Positions 56,047-64,000 of a DNA stretch of 64,000 nucleotides are shown here, piece after piece. The notes beneath the pieces are model-generated. The model was not told where the DNA came from. It ran no database searches and was given only the letters and a program-made list of their open reading frames with translations. Both the position numbers and the translations under genes were made by a program. Every line of letters begins with the position of its first letter. The stretch's first letter is position 1. This stretch comes from Enoplolaimus lenunculus. Its lineage: Eukaryota; Nematoda; Enoplea; Enoplida; Thoracostomopsidae. The DNA lies in NCBI GenBank assembly GCA_030248215.1, contig JASANG010003710.1, positions 293,802-357,801 on the forward strand, read 5' to 3'.

Positions 56047-56576
56047 TGGGTCATCCACGTTATAATGTTTATTCGGTGCAAAAAATTGTTCGCCCTTCTC
56101 GGTGCTCACTTTGTTCGTGCATTGTGGGCATCTTCGCATAGTTACTCGGAAGAGACTTCAAAAATGTATATATTTATGAATGATGTAGAAATATGTGTTG
56201 GGCATTTGTACACTGCAAAAAATGGTGAGTCAAATTGACTCTCTCCGAAATATGCTATTCAACTCACCCGAATCGATCAGTGAGTAGAATCGGACTCTGA
56301 CGGAGTCGAATTTGACTCAGTTTGTGTAGTCAGGAAAAGCCTATTTCGGAGAGAGTCAATTTGACTCACCATTTTTTTACAGCGTATATGTTTTAATTTT
56401 TGTTTCGAATCCTCTAAAAAGACTGTGACTACTGTCCTGACATCCACTCTTATGACAAGTTATACTGACTCTCTGCATTATGCTTAATTTCAAGTTACGG
56501 TGCTGTTTTGTACACCAGTCTAATTGAAGACTGGACAACTTTTCACATCCATGTAGACATTAACGCGGATGATCCA
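56047..56576. repeat. L/N-type element carrying a family B insertion
   Basis: TGGGTCATCCACGTTATAAT at the left and ATTAACGCGGATGATCCA at the right are inverted ends like those of the element at 43437. Inside, 56210-56385 is a full family B copy (CACTGCAAAAAATGGTGAG ... CACCATTTTTTTACAGCG). Confidence 0.65.
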
Positions 56577-56814
56577 TGAGGGTTGAGCCGGCTCGGAACT
56601 GAAGTAAAACAGGAACCAGACCCACGTTTTTTTCAATCCTTAAATACTGAATTTTTGGTTTTTACAAACATCTCAAGCAGTGCCGGATTTGTCAAATGTG
56701 GAGCCTCCCCCCCTCGATGATAATCGTGGATCGCCAAAAATGATATCAAAGAATGAAGTTTTTGCAACCATAAATACAATAATATACGAGTAATATATAC
56801 ACTGTGAGCAGTGT

Positions 56815-57012
56815 TTAACAATTCTAACATATATGAGCAGTGCAAAATCTCCACAAGACGTGAGAGCACCCCCTCGGGCTCGACCGTCAAGCTCCTATAG
56901 CTCAGTGGTCATCGTAAACGCCTCCCACCCGTGAGACTGAGGTTCGAATCCTACCTTGAAATTACGTCTCATTTGAAATTGAAAATATTCATGTGAGAAA
57001 GGGTTAAACAAG
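56815..57012 (+). mobile_element. tRNA-derived SINE, second copy
   Basis: CTCCTATAGCTCAGTGGTCA, CGCCTCCCACCCGTG and TGAGGTTCGAATCCTACC are the three tRNA-like blocks. The upstream ACAAGACGTGAGAGCACC and the downstream AATATTCATGTGAGAAAGGG match the copy at 24285-24435. The A-box arm here is closer to a functional tRNA. Confidence 0.72.
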
Positions 57013-57127
57013 TGCATTAAAAACACAACTGTCTGGCCTACCAAGAGTTAAAACTGCATTTTAGAATAACGAAAAAAACCTCGCAAGCGAAAAGACCTAA
57101 GAATCGTGGCTGTTTATTTATTAAATA

Positions 57128-57302
57128 ACTGGGCCAGTAGCCAAGGTGGGGGGCAGGAGGGTGTGCTCACCTCCCCTGGCAAAATTTTGCCCCTCTCTAA
57201 AAAGTTCACAACCTTGCTCGTAGCTCATTGAAAACCTTTGAATGCACCGCCTGAAAATTTTTAGCCCAACCTAGTAAAAGGTAAAGCTGGCTACGGGGTC
57301 CG
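57128..57302. repeat. family J element
   Basis: GGCCAGTAGCCAAGGTGGGG to GGCTACGGGGTCC, with TTGAAAACCTTTGAATGC in the middle. Confidence 0.6.
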
Positions 57303-57600
57303 AGACCAACTTTTAGTTTCAGAAGCCTTTATAACATTGGAGTCACTCCTCAATTCAATGTGTTATCGAAACTGTGTGATTGTTTAATCTTTTTTTACAC
57401 GTGGAACGATGAAGTACAGCAAATAAAAACATAAAAAACCGAAAAAAATTATTGTGAACACACATGAAGCAGATTGAGTACTGACTGGAACTTGTAATAT
57501 TAATTTCCGTGAACAATAACAATTTGTTGGTAGAAACAAATATTTCACAACTATGCTTGAGCGTATTACCAGGATTTTGGAATACGTTCTATAAAAATTT

Positions 57601-57745
57601 TGGCCAATGTTACTTTTACGGCCGTAACAGTAGATTAAGCGTATTCCTAAGCCTAAGCCTAAGCAAAAAATGTAGTCTAAAATGAAAGCCTTCTCTTTTA
57701 CAGAACCAGCAGAAATCGGGACGGCCTTAAAAGTATAACATGGGC
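57601..57745. repeat. family A element, short full copy
   Basis: GGCCAATGTTACTTTTACGG at the left and TAAAAGTATAACATGGGCC at the right, with only a few CCTAAG units inside. Confidence 0.7.
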
Positions 57746-58440
57746 CAAAATTTCGACGGGATCACTCAAAATAATATTTCTGATATTTAAGAACAAATTT
57801 CTTACATTTGAGAAATATGATTAGTAAGGTGCACTTGAAAAGTATTTTTCATAACAGAATTGTTTTCAAAAACACGTTGAAAAAAAGAATGAAAAAAAAA
57901 GATTTTTTCCTTTTTTTAGAAGAAAAATCCTCAAAACCAAAAAAAAAACCAACAAAAAAACAAAAAATGTTAGCAAAACTTTTCAGATTTGCCACAGAAA
58001 ACACTTTGCTGAATAAATTCAGAAATACTTTTTTGTGTGGAGTTCATTGTGTCACGAACTGAAATAAAACATCTTAAAACCACTTTACAAAAATCCAAAA
58101 GGAGGTGTTGGCTTTCGGTTACTGAAGCTTGGTCTAGTTCGGTGGCATATATAGGCTAGAAAGTACTAATTCGTCAAAAGGGGATCTTGCAATTGAAGAA
58201 AACGTCGTCCGACTTATACACGAAACTTTATTCAATCTCATATGTATGCTGCACTGTAAATTGAGAGAGAAATGTATAGCAAAGCAATGTAACAAATAGT
58301 CTCGCAAGGCTTAAAGTTGTATGATTTTATATGACATGTGTCAAATATTCTCGTATAAAACTTAAACTTAAATTATAGCTAAACTAAACATGAATGAGAG
58401 TTTATGTTAGAAAAATTTGCAGGGTATTTGGAAAGTGCGT
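57746..58440. other. intergenic, nothing recognised
   Basis: It contains an A-rich stretch at 57880-57965 that gives a Lys-rich frame. I see no gene. Confidence 0.4.
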
Positions 58441-58444
58441 TTTT

Positions 58445-59835
58445 TCATTCGCCAAAATTTGAATTTACCGAAAAATTTGAATTTCATGCTTAACATTGAA
58501 TTTTTCGTTTAAAATTGAATTTTCCCGGCCATAATTCGAATTTTTCCGCCAAAATTTGAACTTCTCGCCAAATTTTGAATTTCGCGACGTTTATATTTTG
58601 ACGCCAAAATTTGAATTTCTCGCCAAAATATAAATTGTGGCCAAATTTTAAATTTACCGCCACAATTTGAATTTTCCCGCTCACACAAACCTGATTGTGT
58701 ATTAATTTTCAGAAACATACTGTGTACAATTTTTTTAACACACATTGTGTGGAAATTTACACAATATGTCTGAAACTTCAGCAACCGTGTGTCTAAAATT
58801 TATTATGAAAAGGATTGTGTAATGGCTTATAATCATAACAGTTTACATGCACATATCTTTATGCCGGTGTTTAAAGTAAATCACTCATTTCGACGCGTCC
58901 AGTACATGGAGCCGACAGAATTATTCCGTAAACGTCCGTTTCCGGCCTATGTGTGCTGCGTTTATTCGATTAAAATTACGAACGAATTTATGTAAGCGCA
59001 CGATAAGTCGAGGCGAAAATTTTCAAAATCTGGATCTTCGTGCTTCAATTGTATATTAAACCTGCCATTTCCTGTGAAAGGTAAGCTCCGTAAGTGCCGC
59101 GCCCCAAATTGCTTATTACAGAACCGAAAGCTCTGCTAGTAAAGTGGAATTTTGGGAACTGAAAGAAAATTCAATTACCTTCAAACCACAAAATCTATAG
59201 GCGGTACGTTTTATAAAGGTGTAACTATTTGAGTGAATGATTCATTTCTCCTTAAGCATATTTTTATCTTGAATATGTATTTCACTAAGATTGCAACACA
59301 ATGACACCTATACATTTATTCTGTATATGTTTTAACGTTATTATACAATATTACATAGCTAGTTGCGCGGCTGTTTACACATGCTGTAAAATTTAATGTA
59401 CATACATTTAACTACTGTTGTGTTGGTGTCGTGAAACTTAGATCATGATTGTAAGCAGGTTCAAATAGTAGTTTTAACCGAACTGGACCTAGTGTCGGTC
59501 CGTTTTAAATGTGCTGTTTACACAATAGTGTCTGTGTATAGGGTAACTTACTTGCTAAAAAATGTAGGAATACATTTTCTGCAAAATTATACACAAAAAT
59601 GTGTGAAATATTACACATTTCTGCAAGGTGCTAAACTAGAAACATATTGTGTGCTATAGCACACAGTTTGTGTATAATATAACACAATGTGTTATGTGTG
59701 TAAAACTTGCGTTTCGTGCCAAAATTTAAATCTTCCCGCAAAAATTTGAATTTTCTAGCCAAAATTTGAATTTACCGCCAAAATTGTTGAGTTTCCCACC
59801 AACTTTTGAATTTTTTAATCAGAATCTGAATTTCC
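58445..59835. repeat. composite repeat with doubled modules around a unique core
   Basis: Degenerate tandem units of CCAAAATTTGAATTT, about 20 bp each, occur at 58450-58680 and 59715-59830. Inside them are ACACAATGTGT-word blocks at 58685-58780 and 59515-59705. The core, 58790-59500, has one 68-codon + frame (58789-58995). The order outer-inner-core-inner-outer suggests a single element. Confidence 0.55.
58789..58995 (+). other. 68-codon open frame in the core of the composite repeat, unassigned
   Basis: The frame includes VNHSFRRVQYMEPTELFRKR and PFPAYVCCVYSIKITNEFM. The composition is more protein-like and GC-balanced than its flanks. I recognise no family. It might be a captured exon piece or chance. 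Confidence 0.25.
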
Positions 59836-59837
59836 GT

Positions 59838-59955
59838 AGGAAAGGGGATAGGGGGGCTCTGCCCCCCTAGAAAAATTTTGGGCCCTATAGAATTTTTAAC
59901 CTTACTTGTAACACTTTGAAAACCCTTGAATGCCTGCTGGCTACGGGCCGGGTTA
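59838..59955. repeat. family J element
   Basis: GGAAAGGGGATAGGGGGGC, CCCCCCTAGAAAAATTTTG, TTGAAAACCCTTGAATGCC, GGCTACGGGCC. Confidence 0.55.
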
Positions 59956-60106
59956 AACGGTAATTTGTTTCAGCTATTCTTTGTTGGATTTACCTCCACC
60001 CATTAAGTTTTCGATTTGAATTAAAAGATATGAACAAAGGAACATTATGAACTGGTTCTCGTAACAATTGTGGGCAGAATGGAATTTTATTTAAGTTTTA
60101 AAATAC

Positions 60107-60530
60107 TGCAGTGATCCGATTAAGAGTGGGAACTGATATTTATTTGGCCTCTCCAGAGGGTACTTCCTTGTTATTCGGTTACTGACTGTTATTTATTTTT
60201 AACCCACGCTGTGCCACCCTTCGCTACTGATATATATCCGGTACTGCAACTGTTCGTTGGATTAAACTATTCTTTGTCTTGCGTTAGTAGCTTGAGCGAT
60301 CATGCAAGGTTATACTTAGGAATGTACTTTCAAAATTTCAGTACGCCTTAAAGTTTCGAACTCAATTGTATTTGGGCTTGGAGTCCTTTTATGCGGTACA
60401 TTAGGGATAATTGACATTTATGGACTCTAATTAGGGTTTACAGATTCCTATTGATTGGTACGCAAAATCGGGACCCTCCCCTTTTATTACCCTCCCCCTC
60501 TTATAGGGGTCAATACAGTAAGAAACCAAA
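60107..60530. repeat. family D element
   Basis: TACTGCAGTGATCCGATTAA at the left; right end worn (TTATAGGGGTCAATACAGTA). Confidence 0.75.
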
Positions 60531-60564
60531 AGACTAGTTACTCAAAGGTACAAACATGAAGTAC

Positions 60565-60990
60565 TCTAGTGACCCGAATAAGAAGAGGGGACTGATATTT
60601 ATTTGGCCTCTCAAAAGTGTACCCCACTTGTTATTCGGTTACAGACTATGAGTATGTGACAAAACAAGGATCATGTACACAATTGGCACTGCGAACACCG
60701 TATATATAATAAAAAGTGTGTATTAAATGTTACCTCGATTTCTCATAACTAGCGCATAAATGTCTCCAGGACCAAATAATTTGAGTTCAAAACTTTAAAG
60801 CGTACTTAAATTTGGATATCACATTCGTAAGTATAACCTCGCATGATCGCTCAAGCTATTGACACAAGACAAATAAACGTTTATAATTCGACGGACAGTT
60901 GCAGTACCGGATATCTATCAATAACGAAGGGTGGCGGAGCGTGAATTAAAAATAAATAACAGTCCGTAACCGAATAACAGAGGCGCTAGC
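60565..60990. repeat. family D copy arranged as an inverted dimer
   Basis: The left 90 bp is a normal D left end (TACTCTAGTGACCCGAATAA through GTTATTCGGTTACAG). After a short unique centre (60650-60720) the D body returns in reverse and ends TAACAGTCCGTAACCGAATA, the inverse of the same left part. Confidence 0.6.
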
Positions 60991-61082
60991 AAATACAAAT
61001 GAAATATTTAAATCGAATCTACGGGCTAGTATTAATGGATCTGTTCGCTGAAAGGCAGTGCAATGAGGAATTTTAGAAACAG

Positions 61083-61140
61083 GAAGACTTTGGCTTGTGC
61101 TTAAGATTACGCTTAGGATTATGCTTAGGTTTATCTCGGG
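61083..61140. repeat. family A remnant beyond sulfotransferase 2
   Basis: GCTTAAGATTACGCTTAGG and ATTATGCTTAGG words; no termini. Confidence 0.35.
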
Positions 61141-61268
61141 ACCGAAAACTGATTGTCAAAGTGCTCTCAGCATCGATATATTCTTCAACGCAGTTTGTTT
61201 TGGAGCTGAGCCGAGGCAGTTGTATCCATGCTGAAGCTGTTATCGACTTTTCCAAGCGTTTGACATTG

Positions 61269-62880
61269 CTAAATAATTACAAACGAAATATTTCGATTGA
61301 TCAACTCGCGTTGCGTACACATATCTGCTATCCACGGTGGAATTGGAAGATTGAACTTATAATAATCAACAACATACGTTTTGAATATTTCGTCGACAGC
61401 AGTTATGTTTGATTTCAGCTCAACTGATAATTCTACACGCAGATTTCTGGCTGATTTTGACGGTTCAAGCGTACCGTTGGCTGTTGTTTTTATATTAACT
61501 TTGTTTAAAATATTCGAGCGGTGACGCGGTGTTAGCTGGTAGCGATTATCGTAATCGTCCAAAAACGATAAGTTTCTATAAAAAAACTTTCGTCTAAGTA
61601 TAGAAGAATCAGGTCCTAAGTAATCTAGTAAGCCTAAGCTGTTGTTTATTGGCCAATGTAAGGAACAGGGGCGGAACAGAATTATAAGCATATTCCTAAG
61701 CCTAAGCCAAAGCCTAAGCGTAAAAATGAGCATATTCATAAGCCTAAGCCTAAGCCTGAGCCTAAGCCTAAGCCTAAGCGTAAGAATGAGCATATCCGTA
61801 AGCCTAAGCCTAAGTCTCAGCGTAAGAATGAGCATATTCCTAAGCGTAAGCCAAAACCTAAGCCTAAGCCTAAGCGTAAGCATAATCATATTCCAAAGCC
61901 TAAGCCTAAGCCTAAGCCAAGCAAAAAATTGTCTAAACCTTAAGCTTGCTTGATTGCAGTTCCTCTGCATAAACGTTCCGCCCCAATCTTTATTTGGGCC
62001 GATTTTATTATATATTTTATAGCTATAAATTTTATGTTATCCGAAAATTCAGGAACAGCACAACAAAGCGTATACGTTGTGCACCAATATTGTGTCGTGC
62101 GCTGCCGGAACACTGGTGTGTTGAAATAACCTGTATGCCCGTGATTTGTATAGCAGTATCATATGATATTTGACTTTCGTCTGCCCGTATCATATGACTG
62201 TAGCAGAAATTTGTGTTGAAACGTAACCCAACTGGCCCAGTTACGACATAAATCCCGCGTAAATGTTTATTAAATCCTTATTGCTATCCGAATTTAATTC
62301 AATTCAGCATACTTTGTAAAAAGCTTTGGCTATCTTTTGGTTCGATTCGAGCATCATTCAAAAATGATTAATATCAGCAATTTATTAGAAGCAAACATCT
62401 GACCAGGAGCATAACCGAAAACAATTGAACGCATTCGCCCACATGACTGGTTTGTCTGTGTTGAAATACTCACCGATATTTGCCCCATCCAAACAGTACC
62501 AATCGTTTGGGCAATCCGCGTGCAATCATCGCGTTTTGCATTTCTCGATTTAAACGTTTCAGTTTCGTTTAATACAAATATGCGTTCGTAGTAGCGTTGA
62601 TGATTTTGAAAATCACAAAACCAAAATTGAGGATAAAAATGGTCAAAAAATTCAATTTTAGGTATTTCAAATCGTTTCGCGTTTGCCGTGATATGCGTTG
62701 CAATTTTTTTCGTAATTTTGACACAAAACACGAAGTGAAATTGGAGCAACCAAGGCAGTGAGTGTTTGAGCGAGCGGTGTTGACGACGCATTTGTTTTGC
62801 CAGCCAGACATCAAACGGTCTATTGGATCGCGTACAGCAGCCCAACGGTGCCATTTTGGGGCTCGTAAGTAAGACTTGGT
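61269..62880 (-). pseudogene. second carbohydrate sulfotransferase, partial and frame-broken
   Basis: The last exon, 61269-61575, is intact (RNLSFLDDYDNRYQLTPRHR to DEIFKTYVVDYYKFNLPIP). It joins exon 62474-62880 in phase (TATCG|GTGAGT to TTTATAG|A), at the same place as the last intron of the complete gene at 48.5-54.1 kb. The upstream exon holds the 3'-phosphate site (WHRWAAVRDPIDRLMSGW), the Cys-rich insert (HCLGCSNFTSCFV) and FYPQFWFCDFQN, but the frame changes about three times relative to the complete paralogue: near 62855, 62665 and 62545. The first two sit at an A run and a T run. This is a young pseudogene or a sequence with run-length errors. The 5' exon with the membrane anchor and 5'-phosphosulfate loop is not in the window. 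Confidence 0.78.
61649..62002. repeat. family A element with expanded array, in the sulfotransferase 2 intron
   Basis: GGCCAATGTAAGGAACAGGG at the left and CCCCAATCTTTATTTGGGCC at the right. The core repeats a unit of about 55-65 bp: several CCTAAG followed by CGTAAGAATGAGCATAT. A long - frame reads through it as alternating Leu-Arg; that is not a protein domain. Confidence 0.8.
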
Positions 62881-62938
62881 CTAAATACCGATATGTCCTC
62901 AACTCAGTACAAATGCTCAACGTTCAGATGATAACTTT

Positions 62939-63165
62939 TTATAATATAATTGAAATTTTTATACTCCTGTATCTGTCTTCCCATTTTTATAATTTTTGTT
63001 GATTACTATCCGTTTCCGTGTAGAGTTAACATCAGCTCTAACCTTGAGCATTTATACCTCAAGGTTTCGCCTATATTAACTTTACACGGAAACGGATAGT
63101 AATCAAAAATTATGAAATCGAAAATCAGATACAGAAGTATAAAAGTTTCAATTATGTTATAATTT
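62939..63165. repeat. foldback element with about 88-bp arms
   Basis: TTATAATATAATTGAAATTT ... GATTACTATCCGTTTCCGTG at the left, and the inverse from 63079 to 63165. The loop is about 50 bp, with TAACCTTGAG / CTCAAGGTT as an inner hairpin. Confidence 0.8.
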
Positions 63166-63221
63166 ACTTCCGGTCCGTGTATCGACCTGGGCCGGGTCGT
63201 TTCCCTGGCAGGGCTGTAAGA

Positions 63222-63361
63222 GTAGTCAGTTTAAGCTTTAGACTAACTTTTTTTCGCTTAGGCTTACGCTTAGGCATAGGCTCATCCATACGCTTAGGCT
63301 TAGGCTTTGGATTAGGAATATGTTTATACTACTGTTCCGGCCCTGTTCCTCACATTGGCCT
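63222..63361. repeat. family A half-element
   Basis: TTTAAGCTTTAGACTAAC, TTAGGC units, then ACTGTTCCGGCCCTGTTCC and CACATTGGCC. Confidence 0.65.
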
Positions 63362-63554
63362 TTCTTCGAATGTAAAGTGTCGCATGTGAACATGGTTCCA
63401 GTTGTTGAATACGTTATTTTATAGAGCTATGAATATTGCAGATATATTTTATAAAGAAAACAAACAAAGTAATAAATTCAAAATATTTAAGCCATAAATT
63501 GTAAATGGATAATGTTTAATGAAATTTTACAACGATATGTTTCGTGTGCTGCTG

Positions 63555-63785
63555 GGTGCCACTGGACCAGAGAAATACCGGAGTCAGAGTCGAAGGATAA
63601 CGAAATTCACCGAAGCCGAACCTCCTGGAACCGGGTGGAATACGAAATTACGCAGTTAAAATTATGTTGAATTTGAGCAAATATGAGTGCAAAAAAAGTA
63701 TCATGAAAATTTTGGTTTTAATATGATTTTTTCGAAACTACCGACACCCGAGGGCATGAACAATTTTATGCCGAAGCCAAGGACC
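63555..63785. repeat. degenerate E-type sequence
   Basis: ATACCGGAGTCAGAGTCG, CCGAAGCCGAACCTCC and GGAACCGGGTGG words without clear termini. Confidence 0.4.
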
Positions 63786-63796
63786 ATCCTCTGCAC

Positions 63797-64000
63797 TGTA
63801 AATTTCAATGAGTTGATTTTAACTCAGAATGAGTTGAATCACTCAGACTGACTTAGGACTATCAGCGCTCAGAATTTTGAGTTGATTAAGTTCATTCTGA
63901 GATAATTAATCAACTCACCCAGAGTCAACTCAACTCCCAGTGAAAATCAACTCAACTCAGAATGAGAATAATATTTGCTAATATCAAGAGTGTATAATAT
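63797..64000. repeat. family C element, cut by the window end
   Basis: CACTGTAAATTTCAATGAGT starts the element. GAGTT / AACTC words run to the last base. Confidence 0.7.

Noticed and set aside
57895-57970. Lys-rich coding segment
   Set aside because: Result of an A-rich tract; no other support.
61576-61970. Long - frame joining Leu-Arg repeats to the sulfotransferase C-end
   Set aside because: The Leu-Arg part is the CCTAAG array in the intron. The exon border TTTATAG at 61576 separates it from the real exon.
1-64000. Tandem repeats as a CRISPR array or bacterial contamination
   Set aside because: Spliced animal genes lie among the repeats and no regular repeat-spacer pattern exists.

Overview
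This is a gene-poor, AT-rich animal nuclear sequence with spliced genes, GT-AG introns, no operons and very many short repeats. I find four host loci. (1) A Ly6/uPAR-type GPI-anchor-like protein related to the ODR-2 family lies on + at about 23.3-25.4 kb. (2) A nine-exon aldo-keto reductase lies on - at 30.5-39.9 kb. (3) A complete three-exon Golgi carbohydrate sulfotransferase lies on - at 48.5-54.1 kb. (4) A second, decayed or mis-sequenced sulfotransferase of the same subfamily lies on - at 61.3-62.9 kb, with its 5' exon beyond the window or lost. A 2.1 kb DNA transposon at 44.4-46.5 kb encodes a PHD-finger protein. The organism cannot be fixed from this window. The arrays of TTAGGC (the nematode telomere unit) and the ODR-2-like Ly6 gene point weakly to a nematode or relative, but the TTAGGC sits inside dispersed repeats, so it is poor evidence of taxonomy.

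Layout. 0-23 kb is intergenic and made mostly of miniature inverted-repeat elements: family A (TTAGGC-filled), B (GAGTCAAATTGACTC-filled), C (GAGTT-filled), D (ends TACTGTAGTGACCC), E (hAT-like, CAGGGTGCAACCGG ends and 8-bp target duplications), F (ends GCACCTATCACCAGTT), G (ATCATATGATATT-rich), H (CAGTGGCGGAT ends), J (GTAGCC ends), L/N (TGGGTCATCC ends) and single foldbacks. 23.3-25.4 kb is the Ly6 gene, with a tRNA-derived SINE in intron 2. 25.7-29.3 kb is a cluster of B and C elements. 30.5-39.9 kb is the reductase. 40-48 kb holds repeats, SINE pieces and the PHD transposon. 48.5-54.1 kb is sulfotransferase 1. 54.7-61 kb is again repeat-rich, and 61.3-62.9 kb is sulfotransferase 2. The window ends inside a family C element.

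The best new observation is in the reductase. The exon that carries the catalytic His and the following strand is present twice (36119-36279 and 34987-35150), with the same phases, intact splice sites and about 58% protein identity. Splicing both, or neither, gives an early stop, so the exons must be used one at a time. The genes do not form an evident shared pathway. The two sulfotransferases are a same-strand paralogous pair separated by about 7 kb of repeats. I saw no CRISPR array, no rRNA and no retrovirus-like or virus-like element.
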